The translations under genes and the position numbers were made by a program. The notes beneath the pieces were generated by a model. That model worked only from the letters and a program-made list of their open reading frames with translations, had not been told where the DNA came from and searched no databases. 64,000 nucleotides of DNA from Roseateles sp. DAIF2 (lineage in GTDB: Bacteria; Pseudomonadota; Gammaproteobacteria; Burkholderiales; Burkholderiaceae_C), in NCBI RefSeq assembly GCF_015624425.1, contig NZ_CP049919.1, positions 3,286,001 through 3,350,000 on the forward strand. Reading direction: 5' to 3'. This document shows positions 53,501-61,667 of the stretch, piece by piece (position 1 is the stretch's first letter; every line of letters begins with the position of its first letter).

Positions 53501-53552
53501 ACGTCCGCGGATCCGGCTTTGCCGGGCCGCCGGACGTGCCCCCTTGAGGGGG
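53501..53552. repeat. REP-like palindromic element between flgE and flgF
   Basis: Two dyads in tandem: ACGTCCG (53501-53507) pairs with CGGACGT (53531-53537), and CCCCC-TTGA-GGGGG (53539-53552) forms a tight hairpin, followed by GCGCGCGCAGCGCG. The pattern looks like the short intergenic repeats common in this bacterial group. It may stabilise or partly terminate the flgBCDE message. I saw no second copy in the window. Confidence 0.5.
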
Positions 53553-53579
53553 CGCGCGCAGCGCGTAGGGGGTGGTCCG

Positions 53580-54800
53580 TTACACCGCCTGCATCAGGTT
53601 CTGCATCATCTCGTTCTCGGCCGAGATGACCTTGGTGTTGGCCTGGTAGTTGCGTTGTGCGGTCATCAGGTTGACCAGCTCGCCGGTCATGTCGACGTTG
53701 GACTGCTCGATCGCGCCGGTGCTCAGCTGCGAGGCGGTCGCGGAGCCGGGGCGCGAGAACAGCGCGGCACCGGTCTCGGTGTTGGCCTCCCAGCTGGTGT
53801 CGCTGAGCGCGGCCAGCGCGTTCTCGTTGGCGAAGGTGGCCACGGCCAGGGTGCCGACGGTCTGCTTCTGGCCATTGCTATAGGTCGCGACGATGCTGCC
53901 GTCGGCGGCGATGCTGGTGCCGGTCATCATGCCGGCGGCATTGCCGTTGGCGTTGTTGACCAGGGTGGTGTTGTCGCCGGCGTACTGGGTCGTGCCGGTG
54001 TAGTCGATCGCGAAGTTCAGCGCCGCGGCGCCGTTGGTCAGCGGCACGTTCACCGTGGTGGCCGGCACCGCGGTCAGCTTGCCCTGGGCATCGAAGTTCA
54101 AGTTCGTCACCGGCGCGGCCAGCAAGGTGCCGCCCACCGTGTAGCGCACCTGCACCGCGTTGGGGCCGGTCTTCACGAAATACTGGGTCGCGTCATGCTT
54201 GTTGCCCAGCGAGTCGTACAGCACGGTCGTGATGTTGCTGTTGAAGGTGGTCGAGTCGGTCGGGTTGAAGGCGGGCATCGGACCCGGAGCGCCCGGCACC
54301 TTCCAGTCGGACGACAGATTGCCGCTGAAGCGCACCTTGTCGCTGGCCGAGGCGCCGATCTGGCCGGTCGGCACCTTCAGGTCGCCCAGGGCACCCAGGC
54401 CGGCGCCCGGCACCGGGCGGCCATTGGCGTCCAGCACCGCGGCATAGCCCTGGGCCTTGCGGCCGGTCGGGTCGATCACATAGCCGTCCTTGTCGACATT
54501 GAAGATGCCGACGCGGGTGAAGACCTGCTGGCCCGAGTTGTCCTTGACCGCGAAGAAGCCGCGGCCCTGGATCATCGCGTCCATACCGCGGCCGGTGTTC
54601 AGCAGGCCGCCGCTCTTCTCCAGCGACTGCGAGACTGAGGAGACCTCGGCGCCGTTGGCTTGGCTGCCGGCATACATGGCCGAGAAGTTGGCGCGGCTGG
54701 ACTTGAAGCCGTAGGTGCCGGAGTTGGCGATGTTGTTGCTGATGGCTTCCAGCGAGCCGCTGACCGCGTTGATGCCGGAACGTGCGATTTCGAAAGACAT
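53580..54800 (-). CDS. flgE: Flagellar hook protein FlgE
   Basis: Hook subunit of 406 residues, a usual size. N-terminal EIARSGINAVSGSLEAISNN followed by IANSGTYGFKSSRANFSAMY is diagnostic of FlgE. The variable middle contains Ser/Thr/Asn-rich beta-structure, and the C-terminal end IEQSNVDMTGELVNLMTAQR then NYQANTKVISAENEMMQNLM is the paired D0 helix. flgD lies 21 bases upstream. It is exported by the flagellar secretion machinery without a cleaved signal. Confidence 0.95.
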   Translation of the reverse strand: MSFEIARSGINAVSGSLEAISNNIANSGTYGFKSSRANFSAMYAGSQANGAEVSSVSQSLEKSGGLLNTGRGMDAMIQGRGFFAVKDNSGQQVFTRVGIFNVDKDGYVIDPTGRKAQGYAAVLDANGRPVPGAGLGALGDLKVPTGQIGASASDKVRFSGNLSSDWKVPGAPGPMPAFNPTDSTTFNSNITTVLYDSLGNKHDATQYFVKTGPNAVQVRYTVGGTLLAAPVTNLNFDAQGKLTAVPATTVNVPLTNGAAALNFAIDYTGTTQYAGDNTTLVNNANGNAAGMMTGTSIAADGSIVATYSNGQKQTVGTLAVATFANENALAALSDTSWEANTETGAALFSRPGSATASQLSTGAIEQSNVDMTGELVNLMTAQRNYQANTKVISAENEMMQNLMQAV

Positions 54801-54821
54801 GGTGGGGGATCCTTTGCGTGT

Positions 54822-55493
54822 TTAGTTGGCGGCTTGCTGCTGGCCGGGGCGGCCCTTGAACTGGGTGATCGCGGCGGGACTGACCTCGCCGAAACTGCCC
54901 AGGCTCACCATCGCGCCGCCGTCGCCGGTCAGACGCACATTGCTCATCGTGGCCACGACCTCGAGGGCCGTCGCCTGCTTGCTCTCGTTCTCGACCCGCA
55001 GCTGGTAGCGGCCGGCCGGCAGGCCCAGCGCGGCCGGGTCCAGGGTGTAGGCATGGTTGCCGATCGCGCGAGTGCCGAGGTCGACGCGCTTCTCGATGCC
55101 GTCGGCGCCGCTCAGCACCAGGGTGGCCGGGGTCGCGCCCGAGGCCAGGGTGAAATGGGTGGCGACCTTGTCCTTGCCCAGCTCCAGCTGCTCGACCTTG
55201 GCCTGCACCGTCGAGCCGACCTGCGCACCCAGCGAGATCATCTGCAGGCTGGACAGCATGCTGGCGTTGGCCGCACCCTGCGAGGACAGGGCCTGCAACG
55301 CCTCCATCTGGCTCAGCTGGGTCAGCTGGCCGACGAACTGGCTGGGATCGGTCGGCGAGAGCGGATCCTGGTTCTTGATCTGGGCCACCAGCAAGGTGGT
55401 GAACATGTTCGAGATGCTGCCGTTGGCCCCAATGGCCTGGCTGGCCGCACCACCGGCCTGGCTGTTCTTGTTGACGTCGCTGACGGTAGTCAT
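54822..55493 (-). CDS. flgD: Flagellar hook-capping protein FlgD
   Basis: Hook-assembly scaffold of about 223 residues. The N-terminal region ISNMFTTLLVAQIKNQDPLS followed by PTDPSQFVGQLTQLSQMEAL is the FlgD signature, and the C-terminal half has the FnIII/tudor-like domain (GADGIEKRVDLGTRAIGNHA, GLPAGRYQLRVE). The ATG at 55493 (MTTVSDVNKNSQ) is preferred over an upstream in-frame start that lies in flgC. It is 19 bases downstream of flgC. Confidence 0.93.
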   Translation of the reverse strand: MTTVSDVNKNSQAGGAASQAIGANGSISNMFTTLLVAQIKNQDPLSPTDPSQFVGQLTQLSQMEALQALSSQGAANASMLSSLQMISLGAQVGSTVQAKVEQLELGKDKVATHFTLASGATPATLVLSGADGIEKRVDLGTRAIGNHAYTLDPAALGLPAGRYQLRVENESKQATALEVVATMSNVRLTGDGGAMVSLGSFGEVSPAAITQFKGRPGQQQAAN

Positions 55494-55512
55494 GATTTGT
55501 GCCCTTTTTCCC

Positions 55513-55935
55513 TTATTCGCCCAGACGCAGCAAGGCGGCCTGCATCGACTTGACCCGGCCCAGCACCTCGACATTGGTCTCGAAGGCGCGCGAGGCGGAC
55601 AGCATGTCGGTCATCTCGGCGACCGGGTTGACGTTGGGGTAAAACACTTCGCCGTTCTCGTTGGCCAGCGGGTTCTCGGGCTCGTAGACCTTGCGCAGCG
55701 GCTCCTCGCTCTGCACCACGTCCAGCACCTGCACGCGGGCGCCGGCCAGTTGGTCCTCGCCCAGGCCTTCCTTGGCGGCCAGCGCGGCGAAGACCGGCTT
55801 GCGGGCGCGGTAGGCCTCGGCCTCGCTGCCGGCGGCGGATTGCGCGTTGGCGAGGTTGCTGGCGATGGTGTTCAGACGCACGGTCTGGGCCGACATCGCC
55901 GAGCCGGCGATCTGGCTGATCTGCTTGAAGGACAT
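55513..55935 (-). CDS. flgC: Flagellar proximal rod protein FlgC
   Basis: Proximal rod subunit of 140 residues. N-terminal SAMSAQTVRLNTIASNLANA followed by QSAAGSEAEAYRARKPVFAA matches FlgC, and the C-terminal PNVNPVAEMTDMLSASRAFE then TNVEVLGRVKSMQAALLRLG forms the rod helix. It follows flgB by 12 bases in the same direction, with GGGAGAG before its ATG. Confidence 0.94.
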   Translation of the reverse strand: MSFKQISQIAGSAMSAQTVRLNTIASNLANAQSAAGSEAEAYRARKPVFAALAAKEGLGEDQLAGARVQVLDVVQSEEPLRKVYEPENPLANENGEVFYPNVNPVAEMTDMLSASRAFETNVEVLGRVKSMQAALLRLGE

Positions 55936-55947
55936 GGCCTCTCTCCC

Positions 55948-56313
55948 TTACTGCCCGTTGATGGCCTTGGCCAGGCCCTTGAGCTTCATGTTCACGAAGG
56001 TCAAGCTGGTTTGAAAGTCGCTCGCATTCTGCGAGAAGGCGGCCTGTTCCACACCCAGTTCCACCGTGTTGCCGTCCTGGGCAGCGTGAAAAGGTACGCG
56101 GTACTGCAATTCGCTCGCGTCGGTGTCCAGCAGCAGGCCATCTTCGGCATCTGCGTTGGACTGGCGCAAGGTCGCGGCAAAATCGATGTCGCGCGCCTGA
56201 TAACCGGGCGTGCTTTCATTCGCGATATTCGAGGCCAGCACCTTGGTGCGTTCCGCGCGCAGGCGCAGGGCGTCCGCGTGTTGACCCATGGCCTTGCTGA
56301 AATCAATGCTCAT
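55948..56313 (-). CDS. flgB: Flagellar proximal rod protein FlgB
   Basis: Proximal rod subunit of about 121 residues and first gene of the flgB-L run. MSIDFSKAMGQHADALRLRA is followed by the FlgB signature VLASNIANESTPGYQARDID-FAATL, and the C-terminus NASDFQTSLTFVNMKLKGLA is typical. GGAGAG lies 6 bases upstream of the ATG at 56313-56311. That ATG is antiparallel to the likely flgA start, so promoters for the two divergent units must lie inside each other's coding ends. Confidence 0.93.
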   Translation of the reverse strand: MSIDFSKAMGQHADALRLRAERTKVLASNIANESTPGYQARDIDFAATLRQSNADAEDGLLLDTDASELQYRVPFHAAQDGNTVELGVEQAAFSQNASDFQTSLTFVNMKLKGLAKAINGQ

Positions 56314-57004
56314 GTCTTGCTCTCCGAGAAATCTGTTGTGTCTGTGGCTGGCGCTGTGCGGCGCCCAGGGCGCGGCCCATGCGGCTGGCCTGGAAGCCCA
56401 GGTGACCGAGGCCGCGCGCCGCGCGGTGCTGGAACTGGCCGATCGCGAGGGCTGGGTGGCGCCCGACGTGCAGATCGCCGCGCCCGCCGCCAAGCCGCGA
56501 CCGGCCTGCGCGCCCGGCTGGGACATCGTGGCGCAGGACCTGCGCAGCCTGTCGCGGCTGCGCTTCTCCGCGCGCTGCGCCGGCCAGCCGAACCAGGACT
56601 TCGTGCTGCGCGCCGGCCTCAGCGCCGAAGTGCTGGTGGCGACGCAGAACATCCCCGCCGGCCGCGCGCTGGGCGAGGCCGATGTCGAGCTGCAGCGCCG
56701 CGACCTGGGCCAGGCCAGCGACGCGCTGGGCCGCACGGAAGACGTGCTGGGCCAGGCCCCGCGCAGCAGCCTGCGCCCCGGGCAGATCCTGCAAAAGCGC
56801 CAGCTGCTGGCCGCCCAGCTGGTGCGCCGCGGCGACCGCGTGCGCATCCTCGCGCGCCACGAGGGCATCGAGGTGCAGGCGCCCGGCGAGGCGCTGGAGG
56901 CCGGCGCGCGCGACGCCCGCATCAAGGTGCGCAACAGCAACAGCGGCCGCGTGATCACGGCGCGCGTGCTGGAGCCGGGCCTGGTCGAACCCGCAGAGCG
57001 CTGA
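56312..57004 (+). CDS. flgA: Flagellar P-ring assembly chaperone FlgA
   Basis: Periplasmic chaperone for FlgI polymerisation, about 230 residues. A Sec signal (NLLCLWLALCGAQGAAHAAG) is followed by the FlgA SAF-type domain: VLVATQNIPAGRALGEADVE, LRPGQILQKRQLLAAQLVRR and GDRVRILARHEGIEVQAPGE, ending NSNSGRVITARVLEPGLV. The start is uncertain: ATG 56312 overlaps the flgB start codon; a TTG at 56336 would leave a small leader. It is the only plus-strand gene of the cluster and converges with the peptidoglycan hydrolase gene. Confidence 0.9.
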   Translation: MSCSPRNLLCLWLALCGAQGAAHAAGLEAQVTEAARRAVLELADREGWVAPDVQIAAPAAKPRPACAPGWDIVAQDLRSLSRLRFSARCAGQPNQDFVLRAGLSAEVLVATQNIPAGRALGEADVELQRRDLGQASDALGRTEDVLGQAPRSSLRPGQILQKRQLLAAQLVRRGDRVRILARHEGIEVQAPGEALEAGARDARIKVRNSNSGRVITARVLEPGLVEPAER

Positions 57005-57012
57005 GCACACCA

Positions 57013-57720
57013 TCACTGCCCGCCCCTGATGCGCGCGGCGACCTGGCTCAGCTTGCTGGCGTAGGCCGGGTCGGTCGCGTAGCCGCCCTTTTGCAGCGCC
57101 GCGCCATAGGCCGCGACATCGCCGCCGGTCTGCAGCGCGCCCTGGTAGCGCGGGTTGTTCAGCAGCAGGCGCGCGAAGTCCTGGAAGGCCTCGCCGGGGT
57201 TGCCGTAGCTGCGGAAGCCCTCGCGGCGCTTCGTCGCCTCGCCCTGCTCGTATTCGGTGGTCATCACCTCGGCCACCTCGCCGCGCCAGCCGGCACCGGC
57301 CTTCAGCGCGAACAGGTTGTGGCTGTCGGCGCCGTCCGGGCGGCGGATCGGGCGCTGGCCCCAGCCGGATTCCAGCGCGGCATGCGCGGCCAGCACATCG
57401 GGCGCGACGCCCAGCTGGCGGCCGGCGGCCTCGGCCAGCGGCGCGATCTCGCGCAGCCAGGCCTGCTGGTCCTCGCCCAGCTCCGACGAGATGGCTGGCA
57501 CCGCTGCTGCCGCCGCAGCGGGCGCGGTCTGCAAGCGGCGCGCCATGCCCTCGGGGCTCAGGCCCGCGGCGCTGTCGCCGCCCTGCTCGATGTAGCGGCT
57601 GACCTCGTTGTTGAGCTGGCGATACAGGCTGGAGAACTCGCCGCCGCCGGTCACGCGCGTCGCACCCTGGGCCGGCAGCGCCGGGAAGCCAGCGCCGATC
57701 TTGAACTCAGCGTTCAGCAT
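57013..57720 (-). CDS. Flagellum-associated peptidoglycan hydrolase (FlgJ C-terminal-type glucosaminidase)
   Basis: Protein of 235 residues whose C-terminal 150 match the glucosaminidase domain of FlgJ: LGVAPDVLAAHAALESGWGQ with the catalytic Glu in ALESGWG, SHNLFALKAG, FRSYGNPGEAFQDFARLLLN, NPRYQGAL and YATDPAYASKLSQVAARI. The N-terminal 80 residues are linker-like with a Gly/Ala-rich part. It would open the cell wall for the rod. In many beta-proteobacteria this domain is fused to the rod-binding part; here the two are separate genes about 7 kb apart. No Sec signal, so export through the flagellar channel is likely. Confidence 0.9.
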   Translation of the reverse strand: MLNAEFKIGAGFPALPAQGATRVTGGGEFSSLYRQLNNEVSRYIEQGGDSAAGLSPEGMARRLQTAPAAAAAAVPAISSELGEDQQAWLREIAPLAEAAGRQLGVAPDVLAAHAALESGWGQRPIRRPDGADSHNLFALKAGAGWRGEVAEVMTTEYEQGEATKRREGFRSYGNPGEAFQDFARLLLNNPRYQGALQTGGDVAAYGAALQKGGYATDPAYASKLSQVAARIRGGQ

Positions 57721-58138
57721 ACAGAGCCTCCTCGACGCCCATCACGCGCTGCATCAGCGCATGCTGTTCGGTGATCAGATGGCAGTTGCGCTGGTTCAGG
57801 TCCTTGCATTCGCGCACCTGCTGCTCCAGCGACTGCCAGGCGATGGACAGGGTCTGCGCCACCGCGCTGGGCAGGCGCTGCAGCAGCGCGGCCATGCTCG
57901 GCTCGGCCTGCGGGCGCTGGCCCAGCAGCTGGCGCAGCAGCGCGCCGCGCTGCAGGCCGCGCGCGTTCAGTTCGTCGACCAGCTGCACGATGTCCTCGGC
58001 CAGCGCGCTCAGGCGCTCGGCCTGGTGCCGCAGCGCGGCCTCGAACTGCTGCTCCAGCAGCTCGCGCAGGCGCGCATAGCCGGAGCGGTCGGCATGCATG
58101 TCGCGCAGCAGGTGGGACAGGGCCTCGGTGACCTTCAT
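57707..58138 (-). CDS. flgN: Flagellar export chaperone FlgN-like
   Basis: Small helical protein of 143 residues in the FlgN position, next to flgM. Coiled-coil character: RSGYARLRELLEQQFEAALR, HQAERLSALAEDIVQLVDEL-NARGLQR, SLEQQVRECKDLNQRNCHLI. FlgN binds and protects FlgK and FlgL before export. Its start overlaps the flgM stop by 4 bases (ATGA) and its end overlaps the hydrolase gene by 14 bases. Sequence identity of FlgN is low in general, so the assignment rests on length, helicity and position. Confidence 0.82.
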   Translation of the reverse strand: MKVTEALSHLLRDMHADRSGYARLRELLEQQFEAALRHQAERLSALAEDIVQLVDELNARGLQRGALLRQLLGQRPQAEPSMAALLQRLPSAVAQTLSIAWQSLEQQVRECKDLNQRNCHLITEQHALMQRVMGVEEALYAER

Positions 58139-58443
58139 GCGCCACGCCCTCCGCCACCGCCATGGAAGCGCTGGATCAGCTGGGCCAGGCGGTCCGCGTC
58201 GAAGCTGATCTCGCCGCGGGCCAGGGCCTCGCGCAGCGCGTCCACCTTGGCCTGGTCGATCTCGGGCAGGCCCTGCAGCGCGGCCTTGGCCGGCTGCAGC
58301 ACGTCGGAGGCCAGCGCCGCGGTGGCGCCGGCGCTCGCGCCCAGCACCGCCGGCGCGGCGGCCGCGGTCTTGGCGGTGTCGGCGACGCGCGTCTCGCCGG
58401 AGGACTTCTCAATCGGCTGTCCGTTGTGGCCCGTGATCTTCAT
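58135..58443 (-). CDS. flgM: Anti-sigma-28 factor FlgM
   Basis: Negative regulator of flagellar late genes, 102 residues. The N-terminal half is Ala/Ser-rich and disordered (MKITGHNGQPIEKSSGETRV), and the C-terminal sigma-binding part carries LPEIDQAKVDALREALARGE-ISFDADRLAQLIQRFHGG, the classic FlgM motif (IDxxKVxxLRxAIxxGxYxIDxxxIAxxLl). It is secreted when the hook is complete, freeing FliA. GAGGTG precedes the ATG at 58443. The FliA it should bind is encoded just upstream. Confidence 0.92.
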   Translation of the reverse strand: MKITGHNGQPIEKSSGETRVADTAKTAAAAPAVLGASAGATAALASDVLQPAKAALQGLPEIDQAKVDALREALARGEISFDADRLAQLIQRFHGGGGGRGA

Positions 58444-58481
58444 ACGCTCACCTCTTGCTTTGGTTCGCATGCCCGCCCCTT

Positions 58482-59495
58482 TCACTCTTTCGCGGCGGGT
58501 TGCAGGGCCCGGCGCAGCTCGCGCGAGGCCTCGGGAGATTCGGCGGCCAGGGCGTTCAGGCCCTCGCCCAGCGGCACCGGCTGGCGCGGTGCGCCGAACA
58601 TCGTCGACATCAGCGCGGCCTGCTTGCCGGTCAGCACCATCAGTTCGATCCGGCGGTTCTCGGCCGCCAGCGGTTCGTCCAGGTTCAGCGGCGCGCTGTC
58701 GGCCATGCCGGACACCTGCATCACGCTGCTCTCCGGCATGCCGCCCTCCAGCAGATGGAAGCGCGCCGCCATCGCCCGATGCGTGGACAGCGCCCAGTTC
58801 GAGAAGGCCGCCGGGCCGCGGTCGCTGTACTGCGCCGCGTCGGTATGGCCGACGATCAGGAGCTGATTCTGCATCTGCGCGAACACCGGGCCCAGCTTTC
58901 TGAGCAGGCCGCGGAAGCGGGTCGAGGGCACGGCGCTGCCGCGCTCGAACATGCCGCGCGCATCGGTGTCGTGCAGCATCAGGCGCAGGCCCTGCGGCGT
59001 CACCGCGCTCTTCAGGTTGCCGCCCAGGCCCTCGTCGGCGCTGACGCGCTCGATCACGCGGGCCAGCTCGCGCAGCTCGGCCGGGCTCTCGTAGCGGGCC
59101 TTGGACGGCGAGGCCGGGCCGTCGGTCTCGGTCGCATTGCTGCTGTAGCGCGACTGCCCTTCGGCGCGGGTCTCGCCATAGGCCGGCACTGGATGGCGCT
59201 CGATCATGCTGCCGCGCGAGCCCGAGGCCAGCGAGTTGGTCAGGCCGTTGCCGTCCTCCAGCAGGTTCGCGCCGGCGCTCTTCAGCACCACCTGCATGCG
59301 CTCCGAGTTGCGCGAGGCCAGCAGCCACAACACCAGGAACAGGCACAGCAGGGCCAGGCAGAAATCGGCAAAGGCCACCTTCCAGGCGCCGCCATGGGCC
59401 TCGTCATGCGCCTTGCGCGAGACGCGCTTGACCACCGTGGGGTGGTGCGCGTCGCCGCCGCGGGCCTTGCCCGCCTTGTTGCCATCAGGCAGCAC
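58482..59495 (-). CDS. motB: Flagellar stator protein MotB (OmpA-type, LafU-like)
   Basis: Stator subunit of about 337 residues. A single transmembrane helix (AWKVAFADFCLALLCLFLVL) contains the proton-carrying Asp in FADF, followed by a periplasmic linker and an OmpA peptidoglycan-binding domain (QLLIVGHTDAAQYSDRGPAA, NWALSTHRAMAARFHLLEGG, LAAENRRIELMV). The GTG at 59495 with GGGAGAG upstream is chosen; an ATG at 59549 lies within motA. It overlaps motA by 11 bases. Placed after motA as lafT-lafU in lateral systems. Confidence 0.92.
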   Translation of the reverse strand: MLPDGNKAGKARGGDAHHPTVVKRVSRKAHDEAHGGAWKVAFADFCLALLCLFLVLWLLASRNSERMQVVLKSAGANLLEDGNGLTNSLASGSRGSMIERHPVPAYGETRAEGQSRYSSNATETDGPASPSKARYESPAELRELARVIERVSADEGLGGNLKSAVTPQGLRLMLHDTDARGMFERGSAVPSTRFRGLLRKLGPVFAQMQNQLLIVGHTDAAQYSDRGPAAFSNWALSTHRAMAARFHLLEGGMPESSVMQVSGMADSAPLNLDEPLAAENRRIELMVLTGKQAALMSTMFGAPRQPVPLGEGLNALAAESPEASRELRRALQPAAKE

Positions 59496-60414
59496 GGCGC
59501 TCTCCCGGCATGCGGTCGGTGGCGCGGCGGCGCGGCGTGGCCTCGGCATCGCCCGGGTTCTGCATCTTGTCGATCCAGCTCTCCAGCAGCGCGAAGCTGG
59601 GCTTGATGTTCAGCTGCACCAGGCGACGGCCGGCGTCGATCGCCAGCAGCGGCGGCTTGCCCGAGACATGGGTCACCAGCACCACCTTGACCGATTCCAG
59701 CGCGGCCAGTTCCTCGTGCACGATCTGCTTCATCATGTTCGCCAGCGGGTCAAAGAGGGCATAGCAGAAGAAGATGCCGATGAAGGTGCCGACCATCGCG
59801 GCCGCGACCATCACCGCGATCTCGGCGGTGCCGGCGCCGTCGGCCACCGAGCTCATCGCCATCACGATGCCCAGCACCGCGGCCAGGATGCCAAAGCCGG
59901 GCATCGCCTCGGCGATCTTGCCCAGCGACTTGGCGGGCTGCGACAGCTCCTCGTAGATCGCCTCCAGCTCCTGCTCCAGCACGCCCTCCAGCTCATGGGC
60001 GTTGATCTTGCCCATCGCCATCAGGCGGAAGTTGTCGACGATGAAGTGCAGCAGCTTGGGCTCTTCTAGGATCAGCGGGTAGCGCTTGAACAGCACGCTG
60101 TCATGCGGCGCCTCGACATGGGCGTCCAGCGCCTTCAGGCCGCCGGCCGCGGTCTGCAGCAGCTCGTACATCAGCAGCAGCAGCTGGCGCTGGAACTCCT
60201 CGCCGGGCTTCTTGCGGCCGACCACCTTCTTGAGCTGCAGCACCATCTCGGACAGCACATGCTTGGGGTTGCCCAGCACGATGGCGCCCAGGCCGGCGCC
60301 CAGGATGATCAGCAGCTCAACCGGCTGCCAGATCACCTTGAAGCTGCCGCCGTGCAGCATGAAGCCGCCGAAGACGCAACCCAGCACGATGACGATTCCA
60401 ATAAGTGGCTGCAT
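59485..60414 (-). CDS. motA: Flagellar stator protein MotA (LafT-like)
   Basis: Inner-membrane stator subunit of 309 residues with four helices: IGIVIVLGCVFGGFMLHGGS, ELLIILGAGLGAIVLGNPKH, ILAAVLGIVMAMSSVADGAG and VMVAAAMVGTFIGIFFCYAL. The cytoplasmic loop has conserved charged residues that engage FliG, and the VLGIVMAMSSV proline-glycine region matches proton-driven MotA. The ATG at 60414 lies 25 bases after fliA. Order fliA-motA-motB equals lafS-lafT-lafU. Confidence 0.94.
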   Translation of the reverse strand: MQPLIGIVIVLGCVFGGFMLHGGSFKVIWQPVELLIILGAGLGAIVLGNPKHVLSEMVLQLKKVVGRKKPGEEFQRQLLLLMYELLQTAAGGLKALDAHVEAPHDSVLFKRYPLILEEPKLLHFIVDNFRLMAMGKINAHELEGVLEQELEAIYEELSQPAKSLGKIAEAMPGFGILAAVLGIVMAMSSVADGAGTAEIAVMVAAAMVGTFIGIFFCYALFDPLANMMKQIVHEELAALESVKVVLVTHVSGKPPLLAIDAGRRLVQLNIKPSFALLESWIDKMQNPGDAEATPRRRATDRMPGERRAA

Positions 60415-60439
60415 GGCTTTACTTCTTTCCTAATGGGGC

Positions 60440-61168
60440 TCAGGCCTGCTGCAGGAAGGCTTTCATCTTCCTGAGCGCCGCCTTGTTGATCTGGGACACG
60501 CGCGCCTCGGTGAGATCCAGCACGGCGGCGATCTCCTTCAGGCTGGCGTCGAATTCGTAGTACAGCTGGATCACCTTCTGCTCGCGCTCGTCCAGGCTGG
60601 TCAGAGCCTGAGCGATCGAGCGGGTCACCATCAGCTGGGCCTCGGGTGTGCGGCAGTCGCTGGGCAGCTCGCTCAGCTCGGCCACCAGCTCGTCGAAGCT
60701 GGCCAGCTCCTCCGCCACCTCGGCCTGCTGGTAGGCCGCCCAATCCTTGGGGCTGAGCTTCAGGTGGTGCAGGATCTCGGCTTCGCTGGGCTCATGGCCC
60801 AGCTTGCGGGTCAGCGCGCGCAGCGCGTCGCGCAGCTTGTGGCTGTCCTGGCGCACCGAACGCGGGCGCCAGTCCTGGCGGCGCAGCTCGTCGAGGATGG
60901 CGCCGCGCACGCGCAGCGCCGCAAAGGCGCCGAAGGCCTCGTCGGGCTGGCCGTAGCGGCGCAGCGCCTCCAGCAGGCCCATCAGGCCGATCTGCTCCAT
61001 GTCCTCGCGGTCCATCACCGCGCTCGCCTGGGCCGAGAGCTGGCGCACGATGCGCTTGACCAGCGGCGCGTACTGGCGCAGCTGGGCCTGCTCGAAGTCG
61101 GGCCCCAGACCGACGGGGGCGGTCTGGGCGAACTCGGCGTAGGCGCTCGCGGCGGTGGGGGCGAACAT
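60440..61168 (-). CDS. fliA: RNA polymerase sigma factor FliA (sigma-28, LafS-like)
   Basis: Flagellar sigma factor of 242 residues. Region 2 (LVKRIVRQLSAQASAVMDRE, GLMGLLEALRRYGQPDEAFG, AFAALRVRGAILDELRRQDW) and region 4 (DEREQKVIQLYYEFDASLKE, IAAVLDLTEARVSQINKAAL) match FliA. The ATG at 61168 starts MFAPTAASAYAEFAQTAPVG; an earlier in-frame ATG at 61573 lies over fliL. It transcribes late genes such as flagellin and caps, and is held by FlgM encoded four genes downstream in transcription order. Confidence 0.94.
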   Translation of the reverse strand: MFAPTAASAYAEFAQTAPVGLGPDFEQAQLRQYAPLVKRIVRQLSAQASAVMDREDMEQIGLMGLLEALRRYGQPDEAFGAFAALRVRGAILDELRRQDWRPRSVRQDSHKLRDALRALTRKLGHEPSEAEILHHLKLSPKDWAAYQQAEVAEELASFDELVAELSELPSDCRTPEAQLMVTRSIAQALTSLDEREQKVIQLYYEFDASLKEIAAVLDLTEARVSQINKAALRKMKAFLQQA

Positions 61169-61182
61169 GGGCTGGCGTCCCG

Positions 61183-61653
61183 TCACTCGATGATCAGCTT
61201 GCCGATCAGGGCCTCGGCGAACGGCGGCTCGCGCTGCTCGGCGGCGTAGTTGGCCTTGTAGGCCTTGTTCAGCACCTCGGCGAACTGCACCACGGTCATC
61301 GCCTGGGCCGCCTCCACCGTGTAGGCCGACAGGGCCTTGACCGCGACCGTGCGCAGCAGCGGCAGATGTTCCTTGGCGCGCTTCTCCTGCTCCGGCAGGG
61401 CCTTGAACACCACGTCCACCGCCATGTAATGCGAGACCGACTCGCCGCTGCGGCCGCGCAGCATCACCAGCACCTTGTCCAGGGTGACATATTTGTAGTC
61501 GGGCGCCGGCTTGGCGGCCGGCTTGGGCGCGTCGCCGCCGGCCGTGGCGGCCTGGCCGCTGCCCAGCTTCCACCAGACGGCGCCGCCGGCGGCGCCCGCG
61601 GCCAGCAGCGCCACGAGGCCGCCGACCAGGATCAGTTTGAAGTTCTTCGTCAT
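61183..61653 (-). CDS. fliL: Flagellar basal-body protein FliL (LafF-like)
   Basis: Membrane protein of 156 residues with one N-terminal helix (LILVGGLVALLAAGAAGGAV) and a periplasmic domain containing YKYVTLDKVLVMLRGRSGES and HYMAVDVVFKALPEQEKRAK, the FliL pattern. It surrounds and supports the stator. It lies 14 bases upstream of fliA in transcription order, immediately after fliK. GAGATCCGCAC precedes the ATG. Confidence 0.92.
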   Translation of the reverse strand: MTKNFKLILVGGLVALLAAGAAGGAVWWKLGSGQAATAGGDAPKPAAKPAPDYKYVTLDKVLVMLRGRSGESVSHYMAVDVVFKALPEQEKRAKEHLPLLRTVAVKALSAYTVEAAQAMTVVQFAEVLNKAYKANYAAEQREPPFAEALIGKLIIE

Positions 61654-61667
61654 GTGCGGATCTCGGT

